53,694 nucleotides of DNA from Actinomycetota bacterium (lineage in GTDB: Bacteria; Actinomycetota; Acidimicrobiia; Acidimicrobiales; Microtrichaceae): NCBI GenBank assembly GCA_016870275.1, contig VGBZ01000015.1, positions 1 through 53,694 of the forward strand, in the 5' to 3' direction. A program made the translations under genes and the position numbers. Below, in pieces: positions 25,925 through 34,396 of this stretch. Positions within the stretch are counted from its first letter, which is position 1; each line of letters opens with the position of its first letter. The notes beneath the pieces were generated by a model. It did not search any database. It saw only the letters and a program-made list of their open reading frames with translations, and had not been told where the DNA came from.

Positions 25925-26352
25925 CAGGTGTTTCCTTCGATCAGTTGTGTGGCGCCGGACGTCGAGTCGTGCTCGAGGAGGGCCTTGACGTTACGGAGAC
26001 CGGCGCCGGCGGCTCCACCGATGACGAGCGCCATCACGTCGGGTTCGGCGTCGGTGGCGTAGGACACCAGCGTCGTGCCGTCGCCGAGATCGAACACGTC
26101 GATGGTGCCCCGGTGGTGTCGGAGGAGACCACCGGTGATCGAGTAGGCGAAGCGTCGGCTGATCGGATCGCACGTGACGATCTCCTCGGTGAGGGGGATG
26201 CCCGACCCGAGTGTCACGGTTCGGATCGTGCCCTCGACGGTGACGTCGGAGAGACCGGGGAACCATTCCGCTAGCCGACCGGCGTCGCCGACGAGTGCCC
26301 AGACGTCGTCAGCCTGAGCTGCAATGTGTTGTGAACGACGAATCGATGCCAC
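25924..26352 (-). CDS. SRPBCC-family (START/Bet v1-like) protein
   Basis: This 142-residue helix-grip protein has the pattern of polyketide cyclase/dehydrase family 2: RSQHIAAQADDVWALVGDAGRLAEWFPGLSDVTVEG at the start, a central RRFAYSITGG strand, and a long C-terminal helix. It binds a small hydrophobic ligand. It heads a two-gene unit with the sulfatase through a 4-base overlap, so the ligand may be the sulfatase substrate or product. GTG 26352 has CAGGAT six bases upstream. Confidence 0.85.
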   Translation of the reverse strand: MASIRRSQHIAAQADDVWALVGDAGRLAEWFPGLSDVTVEGTIRTVTLGSGIPLTEEIVTCDPISRRFAYSITGGLLRHHRGTIDVFDLGDGTTLVSYATDAEPDVMALVIGGAAGAGLRNVKALLEHDSTSGATQLIEGNT

Positions 26353-26358
26353 GGGCCG

Positions 26359-26364
26359 ATCCTG
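26359..26364 (-). promoter_or_regulatory. -10 element CAGGAT of the SRPBCC-sulfatase unit (leaderless)
   Basis: CAGGAT on the minus strand is six bases from GTG 26352, identical in sequence and spacing to the SDR gene promoter at 8781. Confidence 0.45.
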
Positions 26365-26416
26365 TCAGCCGGACGGGGTGAGCGGCGACATGATGTTGGC
26401 GTGTGGTGATTCCGGT

Positions 26417-27003
26417 CTACGGAAGGCCACAGGCTGCTGCGCCACCGGCCTCGAACGTCGTCGTGGGGCAGCGGACCGTCACGGGGGCGTACGGGCCCAT
26501 GGCCGATGTTGCCGGAGCGCCGGGAGCCACGTCGAACACGCTCTGGTTGAATCCGCTCGCCGGGAGCATGTTGCGAGCGATCATCACCATGTTCTGTGCG
26601 GTCGACCCCCAGTCGAGCCAGGCCACGCCGTCGGCGCTGGTGGCGTTGGACGGTCGGTCGCCGGCGGTGGAGGTCACGATCGTGTAGCGGCCGCTGGCGT
26701 CGAGCGGAACCTGGTTGTCGTACACGCACTCGGTCACCGGATAGGGCTTGCGGTACTCGTTGGTGCACATCGACCAGTAGCGCAGCTGCTGACCCGGATC
26801 TGCTGGTGAGATCCCGGCCTCGGTGTCCGGCGTCGTGGGCGCCTGGCCACGGACGACCACGACGGTCCCGGGTTGGTACGCAGCGACGGCACCCACGTAG
26901 GCGTTGTCCGGATTGGCGTAGAGGCCACCGGGTCTGGCTCGTTGTTCGTCTCGGTGGTTCGAGCGCCGAGGAGTTGGTGCCGCTCGGATTGAACCGACCC
27001 CGG
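26417..27003 (-). pseudogene. 3' remnant of a secreted-protein gene, frameshifted near its 5' end
   Basis: From about 26929 to the TAG at 26417 the minus strand encodes a convincing domain: GGLYANPDNAYVGAVAAYQ, VVVVRGQAPTTPDT, LRYWSMCTNEYRKPYPV and GRYTIVTS, ending with a Cys pair. This recalls actinobacterial exported proteins that are normally longer. Upstream the frame has no start codon before it enters the next gene. A coding-like stretch, RFNPSGTNSSALEP, at about 26948-26993 is in a different frame behind a stop. I read this as a truncated, frameshifted remnant; translation from GTG 26896 (159 residues) cannot be ruled out. Confidence 0.6.
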
Positions 27004-27026
27004 CGGAGTCACTGAGGAGCAGCGGA

Positions 27027-28061
27027 TCAGTCGGTGAGGTGCTCGAGGAGGAACGCTTCAGCGGCGTCGCCCTGCCATTCGTGTCCTCCGGCGAAGACCT
27101 CGTGAACCACGTCGGCCGGATCGGCGCCGAGTGATCGGTAGAGGCTGCGGGTACGTTCCACCGATGCGGTGGCGGCGTCGACCGGAAAGAGTGTGTCGTC
27201 CCGTCCGCTCTCGATGAACAAGGGCCTCGGTGCGATCAGCGCAGCGATGTCTGTGTGTTCGAGCGTCCCGATCAGCCCGGGCAGCACCTGACGGCCGCAG
27301 AGGTTCCACGGGGTGCGGTGGGCGGCTCGCCAGGACGAGAAGTAGCCGGACACCACAGTGGCCGAGATCCGTTCATCGAGCGCCGCAAGCAGGAGAGCCA
27401 GCGTTCCGCCGTAGGACCACCCGGCCGTTCCGATGGAACCGACCGGGGTGCCCGGGAGCTGGCCGAGCACGTCCACGCATCGGCGCAGGTCCCAGAGGTT
27501 GAGGGTCAGCGGCGTGGTCCCGGTGAGGGTGGCACACACCAGGTCCCAGCCGCAGTCGGCCTGGTGGCGGACGATGTTCTCGACGAGGTCGTCGGTGGGC
27601 TCGGCGAGCAGCATCCCGTCTGCTCGCTCACCGAAACCTCGGAGGTCCGGCGCCAGAACGGTCAGGCCGGCAGCAGCGAGTTGGCGGCCGTAGTCGAGAC
27701 CAGGGTCCGGGGGTTCCACGACGCCACAGACCCGGTCCTTGTCGAGCCCGTGTCCGTGGACCACCACGACCGCAGGCCGGCCGGGGCGTGGCTCGGTCGG
27801 CTCCAGCAACCAGGCTGGCACCGACATGTGTTGTTCGGTGTCGAACACGACTCGTCGCCGATGGCCGTATGGCTCCTGCACGGCGTCGCCGACCTCGAGC
27901 CGAGGGTCGACAGGTTCGGGCCACGTTCCGAGCGCATCGGTGAGGTTCACGCGGACCGAGGTCCGCCACGTCTCGTCCACACCGTCCGGGGGCAGTGACG
28001 GTTCAGGTGTCAGGTCGTGACGGAGGCGCCAGTACGCCCACTGGGAGAAGTTCCGCTCCAC
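27027..28061 (-). CDS. Dienelactone-hydrolase/acetyl-xylan-esterase-like alpha/beta hydrolase
   Basis: This enzyme of about 344 residues has VVVVHGHGLDKD (oxyanion loop), the nucleophile elbow G-W-S-Y-G, acid Asp in ESGRDDTLFP, and His in FAGGHEWQG. The long N-terminal region with DPRLEVGDAVQEPYGHRRRVVFDTE is typical of the abhydrolase_7 and acetyl-xylan-esterase groups. GTG 28061 is preceded at six bases by CAGACT; the upstream in-frame extension is arginine-rich and not family-like. The substrate is unknown. Confidence 0.88.
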   Translation of the reverse strand: MERNFSQWAYWRLRHDLTPEPSLPPDGVDETWRTSVRVNLTDALGTWPEPVDPRLEVGDAVQEPYGHRRRVVFDTEQHMSVPAWLLEPTEPRPGRPAVVVVHGHGLDKDRVCGVVEPPDPGLDYGRQLAAAGLTVLAPDLRGFGERADGMLLAEPTDDLVENIVRHQADCGWDLVCATLTGTTPLTLNLWDLRRCVDVLGQLPGTPVGSIGTAGWSYGGTLALLLAALDERISATVVSGYFSSWRAAHRTPWNLCGRQVLPGLIGTLEHTDIAALIAPRPLFIESGRDDTLFPVDAATASVERTRSLYRSLGADPADVVHEVFAGGHEWQGDAAEAFLLEHLTD

Positions 28062-28067
28062 GGGGAG

Positions 28068-28073
28068 AGTCTG
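28068..28073 (-). promoter_or_regulatory. -10 element CAGACT of the 27027-28061 hydrolase gene (leaderless)
   Basis: CAGACT on the minus strand is six bases from GTG 28061 and supports that start over longer frames. Confidence 0.4.
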
Positions 28074-28254
28074 CCTCGTGCTGATGTCGGCGGGCTGTGT
28101 CGCACGGGTCTGACCTCCACTGCGTTGCCACGACGTGCGGACTCCTCGAGGCCCGCAGCGGGCTCTGTGGTCCAGCTGTGTGTCCCGATTCGTGCCCGGC
28201 TGGTGCCCAAGGCCCCCTGAGTCGGCCCCGGAGGCGCCGTATCCCTTGCCATGA

Positions 28255-28260
28255 CAGGCT
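28255..28260 (+). promoter_or_regulatory. -10 element CAGGCT of the 5'-3' exonuclease gene (leaderless)
   Basis: CAGGCT ends six bases before ATG 28267. Confidence 0.4.
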
Positions 28261-28266
28261 GCTCGC

Positions 28267-29148
28267 ATGCAGGTCCACCTGGTCGACGGCACCTACGAGC
28301 TGTTCCGCTACTTCTACTCACCCCGTGGTGGCCACACGAACGGCGCCGGCGACGAAGTCGGCGCCACCCGGGGGGTACTGCGCTCGGTGGCAGCGATGCT
28401 CCGCGATGGGGCGACACACCTCGGGGTGGCGACCGACCACACCGTCGAGTCGTTCCGCAACGACCTGTGGGACGGCTACAAGACCGGCGACGGAATCGAC
28501 CCGGAGCTCTTCGCTCAGTTCCCATGGGTCGAGCAGGCACTCTCTGCACTCGGTGTGACCGTGTGGCCCATGGTCGACGTCGAGGCTGACGACGCACTCG
28601 GCGCGGCTGCTGCGGTGGCCGCGGCCGACGAGCGGGTGCAGCGTGTGCTGATCTGCACCCCCGACAAGGATCTGGCGCAGTGCGTTGTGGGTGATCGTGT
28701 CGTCCAACTCGACCGACGCCGGGAGGAGCTCCGGGACGCCGACGGGGTGCTCGAGAAGTACGGCGTGCCGCCCGAGTCCATCCCGGACTGGTTGGCGCTC
28801 GTCGGTGACACCGCTGATGGATTCCCCGGTCTGCCGGGCTGGGGTGCGAAGTCGGCGGCATCGGTCCTTCGTGTCTACCGGCACCTTGATGCGATCCCAG
28901 ATGCTCCCGGACAGTGGGACGTCCCGGGTCTGCGTGGTGCGGCCAAGCTCGCCGGCACCCTCAATGAGCATCGAGCGGATGCCGAGTTGTTCAGAACGCT
29001 CGCCACGCTGGTCACCGACGTCGAGGTCGGCACGGTCGATGAGTGGCGGTGGGGCGGTCCCTCCGAGGAACTCGACGAATGGTGCGAGCGGCTCGATGCT
29101 CCCGACGTCCTGCGCACCGTCGGTCGCGCCCTTACGGACCGGGCCTGA
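28267..29148 (+). CDS. 5'-3' exonuclease (FEN family, stand-alone PolI N-domain)
   Basis: This 293-residue protein resembles the N-terminal domain of DNA polymerase I. Metal-binding acids are in HLVDGTYELFR, VDVEADDALGAAA and CTPDKDLAQCV. The helix-three-turn-helix DNA grip is VGDTADGFPGLPGWGAKSAASVL. The HTDHTVESFRNDLWDGYKTGDG-like block (GVATDHTVESFRND...) is the family helical arch. No polymerase domain follows. It would process flaps or RNA primers at Okazaki fragments or repair sites. Confidence 0.93.
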   Translation: MQVHLVDGTYELFRYFYSPRGGHTNGAGDEVGATRGVLRSVAAMLRDGATHLGVATDHTVESFRNDLWDGYKTGDGIDPELFAQFPWVEQALSALGVTVWPMVDVEADDALGAAAAVAAADERVQRVLICTPDKDLAQCVVGDRVVQLDRRREELRDADGVLEKYGVPPESIPDWLALVGDTADGFPGLPGWGAKSAASVLRVYRHLDAIPDAPGQWDVPGLRGAAKLAGTLNEHRADAELFRTLATLVTDVEVGTVDEWRWGGPSEELDEWCERLDAPDVLRTVGRALTDRA

Positions 29149-29329
29149 GTCGCGTCGCTGCAACTGCGTCGAGCGAAGGAATCGGAGGCACGCTGTCACT
29201 CGCCAGTCCTACGTTCATGGCTGGTTCATCCAGAGGATCTGAGGGACCTGGCCCTGTGACGATCCGCCAACCGACCGACTCCTCGGAGCGGAACGGTGGC
29301 ACTGCCAGGTGCGATGATGAGGAGACACC

Positions 29330-29638
29330 GTGTGGGAAGTTGAGCGGTGTGCCAACTGTGGGTGTGCAGATACCGATCACGAGCCAGTGAGGGTGGACCG
29401 CTGATCGTCATGACTGTGACGCCGAGGACCGCGTAACCGAGGTCTGGAAGGCCAAGGACTGGGACCCCGAGGACTGGGACGCTTTGGCCGGCAGGCCGAT
29501 CTGGCGGGTCTGGCCGAGTTCTCTCCTGAGGGTCCCGGGGTCGAGTGTCCTTGCGGAAACTGCTTCGTCCTCCACGAGTTCGGAACGGCAGGTGAGCGGG
29601 CGATGGCGATGTACGAGGCGCGTCAGGCTCACAAGTGA
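29330..29638 (+). pseudogene. Small Cys-rich (zinc-ribbon-like) gene broken by two compensating frame changes
   Basis: GTG 29330, behind GAGGAG, opens a reading of MWEVERCANCGCADTDHEP that stops at TGA 29402. Two more in-frame TGAs (29411, 29417) follow. In the next frame, about 29398-29485 reads smoothly as TADRHDCDAEDRVTEVWKA and on to WDPEDWDALAG. The original frame then resumes as RQADLAGLAEF, GVECPCGNCFVLHEF and a C-terminal AMAMYEARQAHK, with TGA at 29636. Joined, this would be a protein of about 100 residues with CxxCxC and CxCxxC clusters. It is a pseudogene, a sequencing problem, or recoded. The flanks 29149-29329 and 29639-29680 hold nothing else I can identify. Confidence 0.45.
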
Positions 29639-29680
29639 GGAGATCCCCCGGTCCGGTGTGACTGCGTGCCGTGGGTGGTC

Positions 29681-31612
29681 TCAGGTGGTTGCCGGAACCG
29701 TGTGCGGTCGCCCACGGGGCCGGAGCCGGTTCCACGCCGCTCTCACCAGACCCGTGATGCCGTCGGGGTAGAGCACCGTGACGAGCACGAGGAGGATCCC
29801 GGAGATGGCGAACTGGTATGGCGACGGCTTGCCCACGTCCTGACCGACGGCGATGGCGAGGAGCCCGACGGGAGCGAGTAGCCCGGCGACGAGCCCACCG
29901 GACATCACAGCGATGCCGGCGAGGAAGGTGAGGGCGAGCAGCGACAGCGAGTTGAACACCCCGAAGCTGTCGGCGCCGATCGTGGTTCGTTGGTAGGCCA
30001 ACAGCGTGCCGGCCGCCCCGGCGAGCGTCGCAGAGACCGAGAAAGCCGTCAGTTTGGCCCACGCCACGTCGATGCCGGCGGCCGCAGCCGCCTGCTCGTT
30101 GGCCCGCACTGCGAGCCACCGGAGCCCGGTCCGACTCCGCCGGAGGTTGGCGATGGCCAGGCCTGACACCATCAGCACGACGACGCACATGAGCCCGAAT
30201 GCCGCCCGGGGGTAGCCGTCACCGGGAGCGCTGATGCCCAGGTCCAGCGGGCCGACACTCGGTTCCGGAACCTCTGTCGCCGTGATCGAGCCGACGAACC
30301 ACTCCCACTTGAACAGGAGCTCGCCGATCGCCACCGCCGCTCCCAGTGTCACGATCGCCAGGTTGAGGCCTCGCACCTTGACCGCTGGGATCCCGACCAG
30401 CACACCGAGGCCGCAGGTGACGGCGACCGCCAGACCGGGAGCAACGGGAAAGGGCACACCGGCGTTGGTGAACTTGACCATCGCAAAGGCGGCCACGCCG
30501 GCGAATGCGTAGCTCGCCAGCGAGATCTGGCCGACGAACCCGGTGAGCACCACGACGGACAGGGCGAACAGGGCGAAGATCGATGACGTGATGACGGCCG
30601 CACGCCAGTCGGAGCTTCCCCAGAGGAGGACCGCAACTGCGGCTGCGGTCAGTCCGACGGTGACGGGAAGAACTGCTCTCGGCTCGGGAGCCGTTGGGAA
30701 TCGGCCCTCACGCAGCGCTCCTCGTGTGGGAAGGGACTCTCCACGCAGCACCATGACGACCACGATGATCAGGAACGGAACTCCCTGCTGCAGGCCGATG
30801 TCGGGCAGCCAGTCCACGTCGGCCTGAAGGCTCAACAGCAGTGACTGCAGCATGCCGATACCCAGCCCGGCCACAGCCACCAGCGGGTACGACCGGAATC
30901 CTCCGATCAGCGCCGCTGCGACCGCCGGGACGATCAGCAGCGAGTTGTTGAGCGGGTCGAGCGAGATGATCTGGGCTGCGAGGATCATCACCAGACCCGC
31001 CGACGTCGTCGCAATCATCCAGTTGTATGCCGCCAAGCGTGCGGGGTTGATGCCGAGGAGCATCGCTCCCTTGCGGTTCTCCGCTGCAGCGGTGGTCGAC
31101 GTACCAAAGCGCGTCCGAGTGCTGATCAGCCACAGCAGCGCCGTCGCAAGCACGACGATGCCGGCGAGAGCCAGCCGGTCGACTCCGACGAGGCGGTCCA
31201 GCACGGTCACGTTGTTTCGGGGGAGCAGCGGGCGGATGTCCGGTGCGACGGGCCACGTCAGGCCGATGACCGAAAAGGTGTAGAGGAACAGTCCGATCGA
31301 TGCGACCACTCGCGCCAGCGATGGTGCGCGTTGCAGACGGCGGAACACGAGGGTGTGCAGGAGCAGACCGAGTAGAGCCCCGTAGAGGATGATCACGATG
31401 AGGGCTGTGAGGACCGTCGGGCGGGGCACCAGTGGGATCCGGTTGTTGAATCCTACGAGGGGGAGGACCAGGTCACCGGTCTCCCTGAACTCATAGAACG
31501 TAAACGCCAGGAACGACCCGACTGCAGCGTGGGCCAGATTGACCACCCCGTCGCTGCGATAGGTAACAACGACACCCAGTCCGAGCGCGGCGATGACGGC
31601 ACCACCTCCCAC
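29681..31612 (-). CDS. Branched-chain amino acid-type ABC permease, LivH-LivM fusion
   Basis: This single 643-residue protein joins two permease domains usually encoded separately. The first (about 1-290) is LivH-like, with RSDGVVNLAHAAVG, and ends in LLSLQADVDWLPDIGLQ. The second (about 320-620) is LivM-like, with GFVGQISLASYAFAG and RRSRTGLRWLAVRANEQAAAAAGI, the EAA-type loop contacting the ATPase. GTG 31612 truncates the first helix: 11 more hydrophobic codons lie upstream in frame, and the real start may be a rare ATC at 31645 behind GGGAG. It follows its binding-protein gene by about 30-60 bases. Confidence 0.9.
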   Translation of the reverse strand: MGGGAVIAALGLGVVVTYRSDGVVNLAHAAVGSFLAFTFYEFRETGDLVLPLVGFNNRIPLVPRPTVLTALIVIILYGALLGLLLHTLVFRRLQRAPSLARVVASIGLFLYTFSVIGLTWPVAPDIRPLLPRNNVTVLDRLVGVDRLALAGIVVLATALLWLISTRTRFGTSTTAAAENRKGAMLLGINPARLAAYNWMIATTSAGLVMILAAQIISLDPLNNSLLIVPAVAAALIGGFRSYPLVAVAGLGIGMLQSLLLSLQADVDWLPDIGLQQGVPFLIIVVVMVLRGESLPTRGALREGRFPTAPEPRAVLPVTVGLTAAAVAVLLWGSSDWRAAVITSSIFALFALSVVVLTGFVGQISLASYAFAGVAAFAMVKFTNAGVPFPVAPGLAVAVTCGLGVLVGIPAVKVRGLNLAIVTLGAAVAIGELLFKWEWFVGSITATEVPEPSVGPLDLGISAPGDGYPRAAFGLMCVVVLMVSGLAIANLRRSRTGLRWLAVRANEQAAAAAGIDVAWAKLTAFSVSATLAGAAGTLLAYQRTTIGADSFGVFNSLSLLALTFLAGIAVMSGGLVAGLLAPVGLLAIAVGQDVGKPSPYQFAISGILLVLVTVLYPDGITGLVRAAWNRLRPRGRPHTVPATT

Positions 31613-31672
31613 GCCGAGGATCAGGTACGCAATCGCAGAGGTGATGACTCGCTCCCGTCAGCCGTCGCAGGC

Positions 31673-33106
31673 TCAGCCGGGCGGCTGGGCGGCGATGTTG
31701 AGTCGTTGCAGCACCGCTGGAACATCGATCCAGCCTTCCGAGGCCTCCTCGAACTGCGACGGTCCACGGAGTTCAGCAATGACCTCCTGTGGCGCGCACA
31801 TCGCCGGCAGCGCCGGGATGAGTGTTCCGCCGCACGAGTACGGATGACCATCGAAGCTGGGAGCGTTGCGCGCTGAAGCGAACGCTTCGATCACCTTCTC
31901 GCTGGTGGCATCCGGGCCCAGACGGTTCAGGACGGCCCAGAGGTTCATGGCCGAGCGGAACCCGACGGTCGCTGCGGAGCGACTGTTGGTTCCCGGTGCG
32001 TACTTCTCCATGGCCAGCGTGTAGAGCTCGGTGTCGGCGAGCTTGTCGCTCTGATCGATCCGACCCTCGACGTTGAAGCGGTAGCCGACCACATTGTCGA
32101 CACCCACCTTGTCGATCTGCTTGGCATCTGCGCATGCTCCGACCATGTACACCTGTGCGGTCGTCTTGAGGTCGGACAGCGCCTGCATGATCGGGGCGCA
32201 CGCCAGATCGGCCGCCCCGACGAAGATGGCGTCAGGGTTGGATTCGGCGGCCTTCTGTGCGGCGGCGCTGTAGTCCTGACTCACCATCGGGAAGGGAACT
32301 TCGACGACCTCGGCGCCGAGTTTCTCGGCGACAGCGGCTCCGTAGTTGAGCGCAGCGTCCTGGATCGCTGGGTACTCGGCGAAGAGGACGGCGATCTTCT
32401 TGGCACCCTGACGCTCGACTGCATCCTGGGCAAAGGCCACGAACGCGCCCGGACTTCCGCCGGAGAACTGGAACGACAGCGGGTTGGTCATCTCGGGACT
32501 GTTGAGCGGGATCCCGCCGATGAACGGGATCCCGTTCTGCTCGAGGACGTCGATCAGGGCGCCGTTGGACAACCCGATCCCGCCGAGTACCGCCACCACG
32601 TCTGCAGCAGCGAACTGCCGACCGCACGCCTGGGCTTCATCGGCGGAGAGCGGGTTGGACAGGATGCACGGAACGAGTTCGATCGGTCGACCGCCCACCC
32701 CGCCGAGCTCGGTGTTGATCAGGGCGACAGCGGCATCGGCTGCAGCGTGCAACTCCGGCAGCGCCCCGATCGGACCCGAGTCGACGTTGGTGAATCCGAT
32801 CTTCACCGGTGCTGCTGAGGCATCGGCGGCTCTGGGTTCCGGGACGGTTCCATCGAACCACGGCGCTCCTGTGAACCGGGATGTCACGGTCACACCGTCG
32901 CCGACACCCGGTTCGACCGAGTCGTTCGACGTGGGCAGGGCGGTGGTGGTCGACGCCGAGGTGGACTCCGGTTCGCTGCACGATGCGCTCACGCCGAGGA
33001 CCATTGCCATGGCCAGTGCCACTGCGCCCCGAGCCGCCCACCGACCCGTTCCGTGTCGTCGATGTCGCACGGACTCAGTCGATGGTGCTGTGCGTCGTGA
33101 TCCCAT
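31673..33106 (-). CDS. ABC transporter substrate-binding lipoprotein (Leu/Ile/Val family)
   Basis: This 477-residue periplasmic-binding-protein type 1 fold has an arginine-rich N-region, a hydrophobic core and the lipobox V-S-A-S-C43, so it is a lipoprotein on the outer face of the membrane. KIGFTNVDSGPIGALPELHAA opens the ligand domain, and FIGGIPLNSPEMTNP and KKIAVLFAEYPAIQDAALNYG are characteristic. It delivers an amino acid, urea or acyl compound to the LivHM fusion encoded next. ATG 33106 has a GGGGGG ribosome site. The 163 bases upstream to the ligase gene hold no gene I can see. Confidence 0.92.
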   Translation of the reverse strand: MGSRRTAPSTESVRHRRHGTGRWAARGAVALAMAMVLGVSASCSEPESTSASTTTALPTSNDSVEPGVGDGVTVTSRFTGAPWFDGTVPEPRAADASAAPVKIGFTNVDSGPIGALPELHAAADAAVALINTELGGVGGRPIELVPCILSNPLSADEAQACGRQFAAADVVAVLGGIGLSNGALIDVLEQNGIPFIGGIPLNSPEMTNPLSFQFSGGSPGAFVAFAQDAVERQGAKKIAVLFAEYPAIQDAALNYGAAVAEKLGAEVVEVPFPMVSQDYSAAAQKAAESNPDAIFVGAADLACAPIMQALSDLKTTAQVYMVGACADAKQIDKVGVDNVVGYRFNVEGRIDQSDKLADTELYTLAMEKYAPGTNSRSAATVGFRSAMNLWAVLNRLGPDATSEKVIEAFASARNAPSFDGHPYSCGGTLIPALPAMCAPQEVIAELRGPSQFEEASEGWIDVPAVLQRLNIAAQPPG

Positions 33107-33269
33107 GTCCCCCCGTTCATCTGTTCACGTTCAGATCCGTGACTCTGTCGACGGAGATCCGTGCTGACGTTGCCCCGCCCGTCACTCGGTCCCGATCGGT
33201 GAACGGTGATCATCATGCCACTCCGAGTCGACTTCCGTCCGTCAGAACCTCGCAGTCGACGTGCGGGGC

Positions 33270-34283
33270 TCAGGAGTCGCTCTGACCGAACACCTCGGTG
33301 AATTCGCTCGGAGCGGCGGCACCGAGCTGGGCCAGATCGCATGAACCGGGTTCACGATCCGGTCGCCAGCGCACGAAGCGGGCCGGGTGACGGAGTCGGC
33401 CGTGGTCGGCGTTCTCGCAGGTGACCTCGACCACGAGCGAGCCGTCGAGCGGCATCCATTCGTCCTGGTCGACACCGGGGTTGGTGGACCAAGGATGTGC
33501 CTCCCTGTCGATCATGTGCGCAGCGAGCTCTGCTGCCATGGTTCGACGCTTGGCGGCCGAGAAGGCGCTGCACGCTCCGATCAGCTGCAGTGGTCCGTCG
33601 ACTCCGGCGTGCAGGCCGAGGAGGAGTGATCCGACACCGCCTTCCTTGTGGGGTTCGTAACCCCCGACGACACACTCGATCGTTCGATGGTGCTTGACCT
33701 TGAACTGCACTCGCTTGTCGGCGACGTAGGTTCCGCTGAGCGGCTTCGCAACGACACCGTCGAAGCCGGCCCCCACGAACCGGTTGAACCACGCCTGCGC
33801 CACATCGACATCTTCCGTCACCGGCGTCAGGTGCACCGGCGGCCGGGCGTCTGCGAGCAGTTCCACGAGGGCGGCCCGTCGCTCCCGAAGTGGTTCGTCG
33901 CGTAGGTCCTCGTCGAGCGCCAGGACGTCGAACGCCACGAAGCTCGCCGGGGCGACACCCGCCAGCACGGCGATCCGTTTGGTTGCCGGGTCGATCCGAT
34001 CCGAGAGGAGCCCGAAGTCCAGGCCGTGCGGACCGACCACGACGAGTTCCCCGTCGAGGACGCAACGCTTCGGAAGATGCTCGAGGAGCGGATCGATGAG
34101 TTCGGGAAAGTACCGAGTGAGAGGTCGTCCGTTTCGGCTCTGCAGTGCAACTTCGTCGTGGTCCCGGAACACGAGACACCGGAAGCCGTCCCACTTGGGT
34201 TCGTAGAGCAGGTCGCCTCGGGGGAGCTCGCGTTCGGCCCGAGCCAGCATCGGCTTGAGGGGCATGGTCACCGGGAGGTCCAC
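33270..34283 (-). CDS. ATP-dependent DNA ligase (LigC-like)
   Basis: This 337-residue ligase has the adenylated lysine K30 in YEPKWDGFR (KxDG motif I), motif III SFVAFDVLALD, motif IV GVVAKPLSGTY and motif V VQFKVKHH. A C-terminal OB-fold carries the motif VI-like RHPARFVRWRPDR. It seals nicks with ATP. It stands alone, with no Ku, primase or nuclease gene beside it, as is common for LigC enzymes linked to short-patch excision repair. GTG 34283 is supported by CACGAT six bases upstream. Confidence 0.93.
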   Translation of the reverse strand: MDLPVTMPLKPMLARAERELPRGDLLYEPKWDGFRCLVFRDHDEVALQSRNGRPLTRYFPELIDPLLEHLPKRCVLDGELVVVGPHGLDFGLLSDRIDPATKRIAVLAGVAPASFVAFDVLALDEDLRDEPLRERRAALVELLADARPPVHLTPVTEDVDVAQAWFNRFVGAGFDGVVAKPLSGTYVADKRVQFKVKHHRTIECVVGGYEPHKEGGVGSLLLGLHAGVDGPLQLIGACSAFSAAKRRTMAAELAAHMIDREAHPWSTNPGVDQDEWMPLDGSLVVEVTCENADHGRLRHPARFVRWRPDREPGSCDLAQLGAAAPSEFTEVFGQSDS

Positions 34284-34289
34284 AACCCC

Positions 34290-34295
34290 ATCGTG
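34290..34295 (-). promoter_or_regulatory. -10 element CACGAT of the ligase gene (leaderless)
   Basis: CACGAT on the minus strand is six bases from GTG 34283, the same hexamer and spacing as for the CoA-transferase gene at 37302. Confidence 0.4.
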
Positions 34296-34382
34296 ACACC
34301 GTTGGCCGCAGGCAGTGGGTTCACACGCCGACGGTGCCGACTGATCGGATTGGTCCCTTTGGGCCCACTTCAGGACCGCCGC

Positions 34383-34388
34383 TACCGT
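34383..34388 (+). promoter_or_regulatory. -10 element TACCGT of the carboxylase beta gene (leaderless)
   Basis: TACCGT ends eight bases before ATG 34397. The same hexamer precedes genes at 45488 and 48808. Confidence 0.5.
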
Positions 34389-34396
34389 GTGGCGCC

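Noticed and set aside
29226-30188. A 320-codon minus-strand frame with V-L-G repeats
   Set aside because: It overlaps the LivM domain in another frame. The repeat impression comes from the imperfect GGACTGGGAC repeats of the broken Cys-rich gene.
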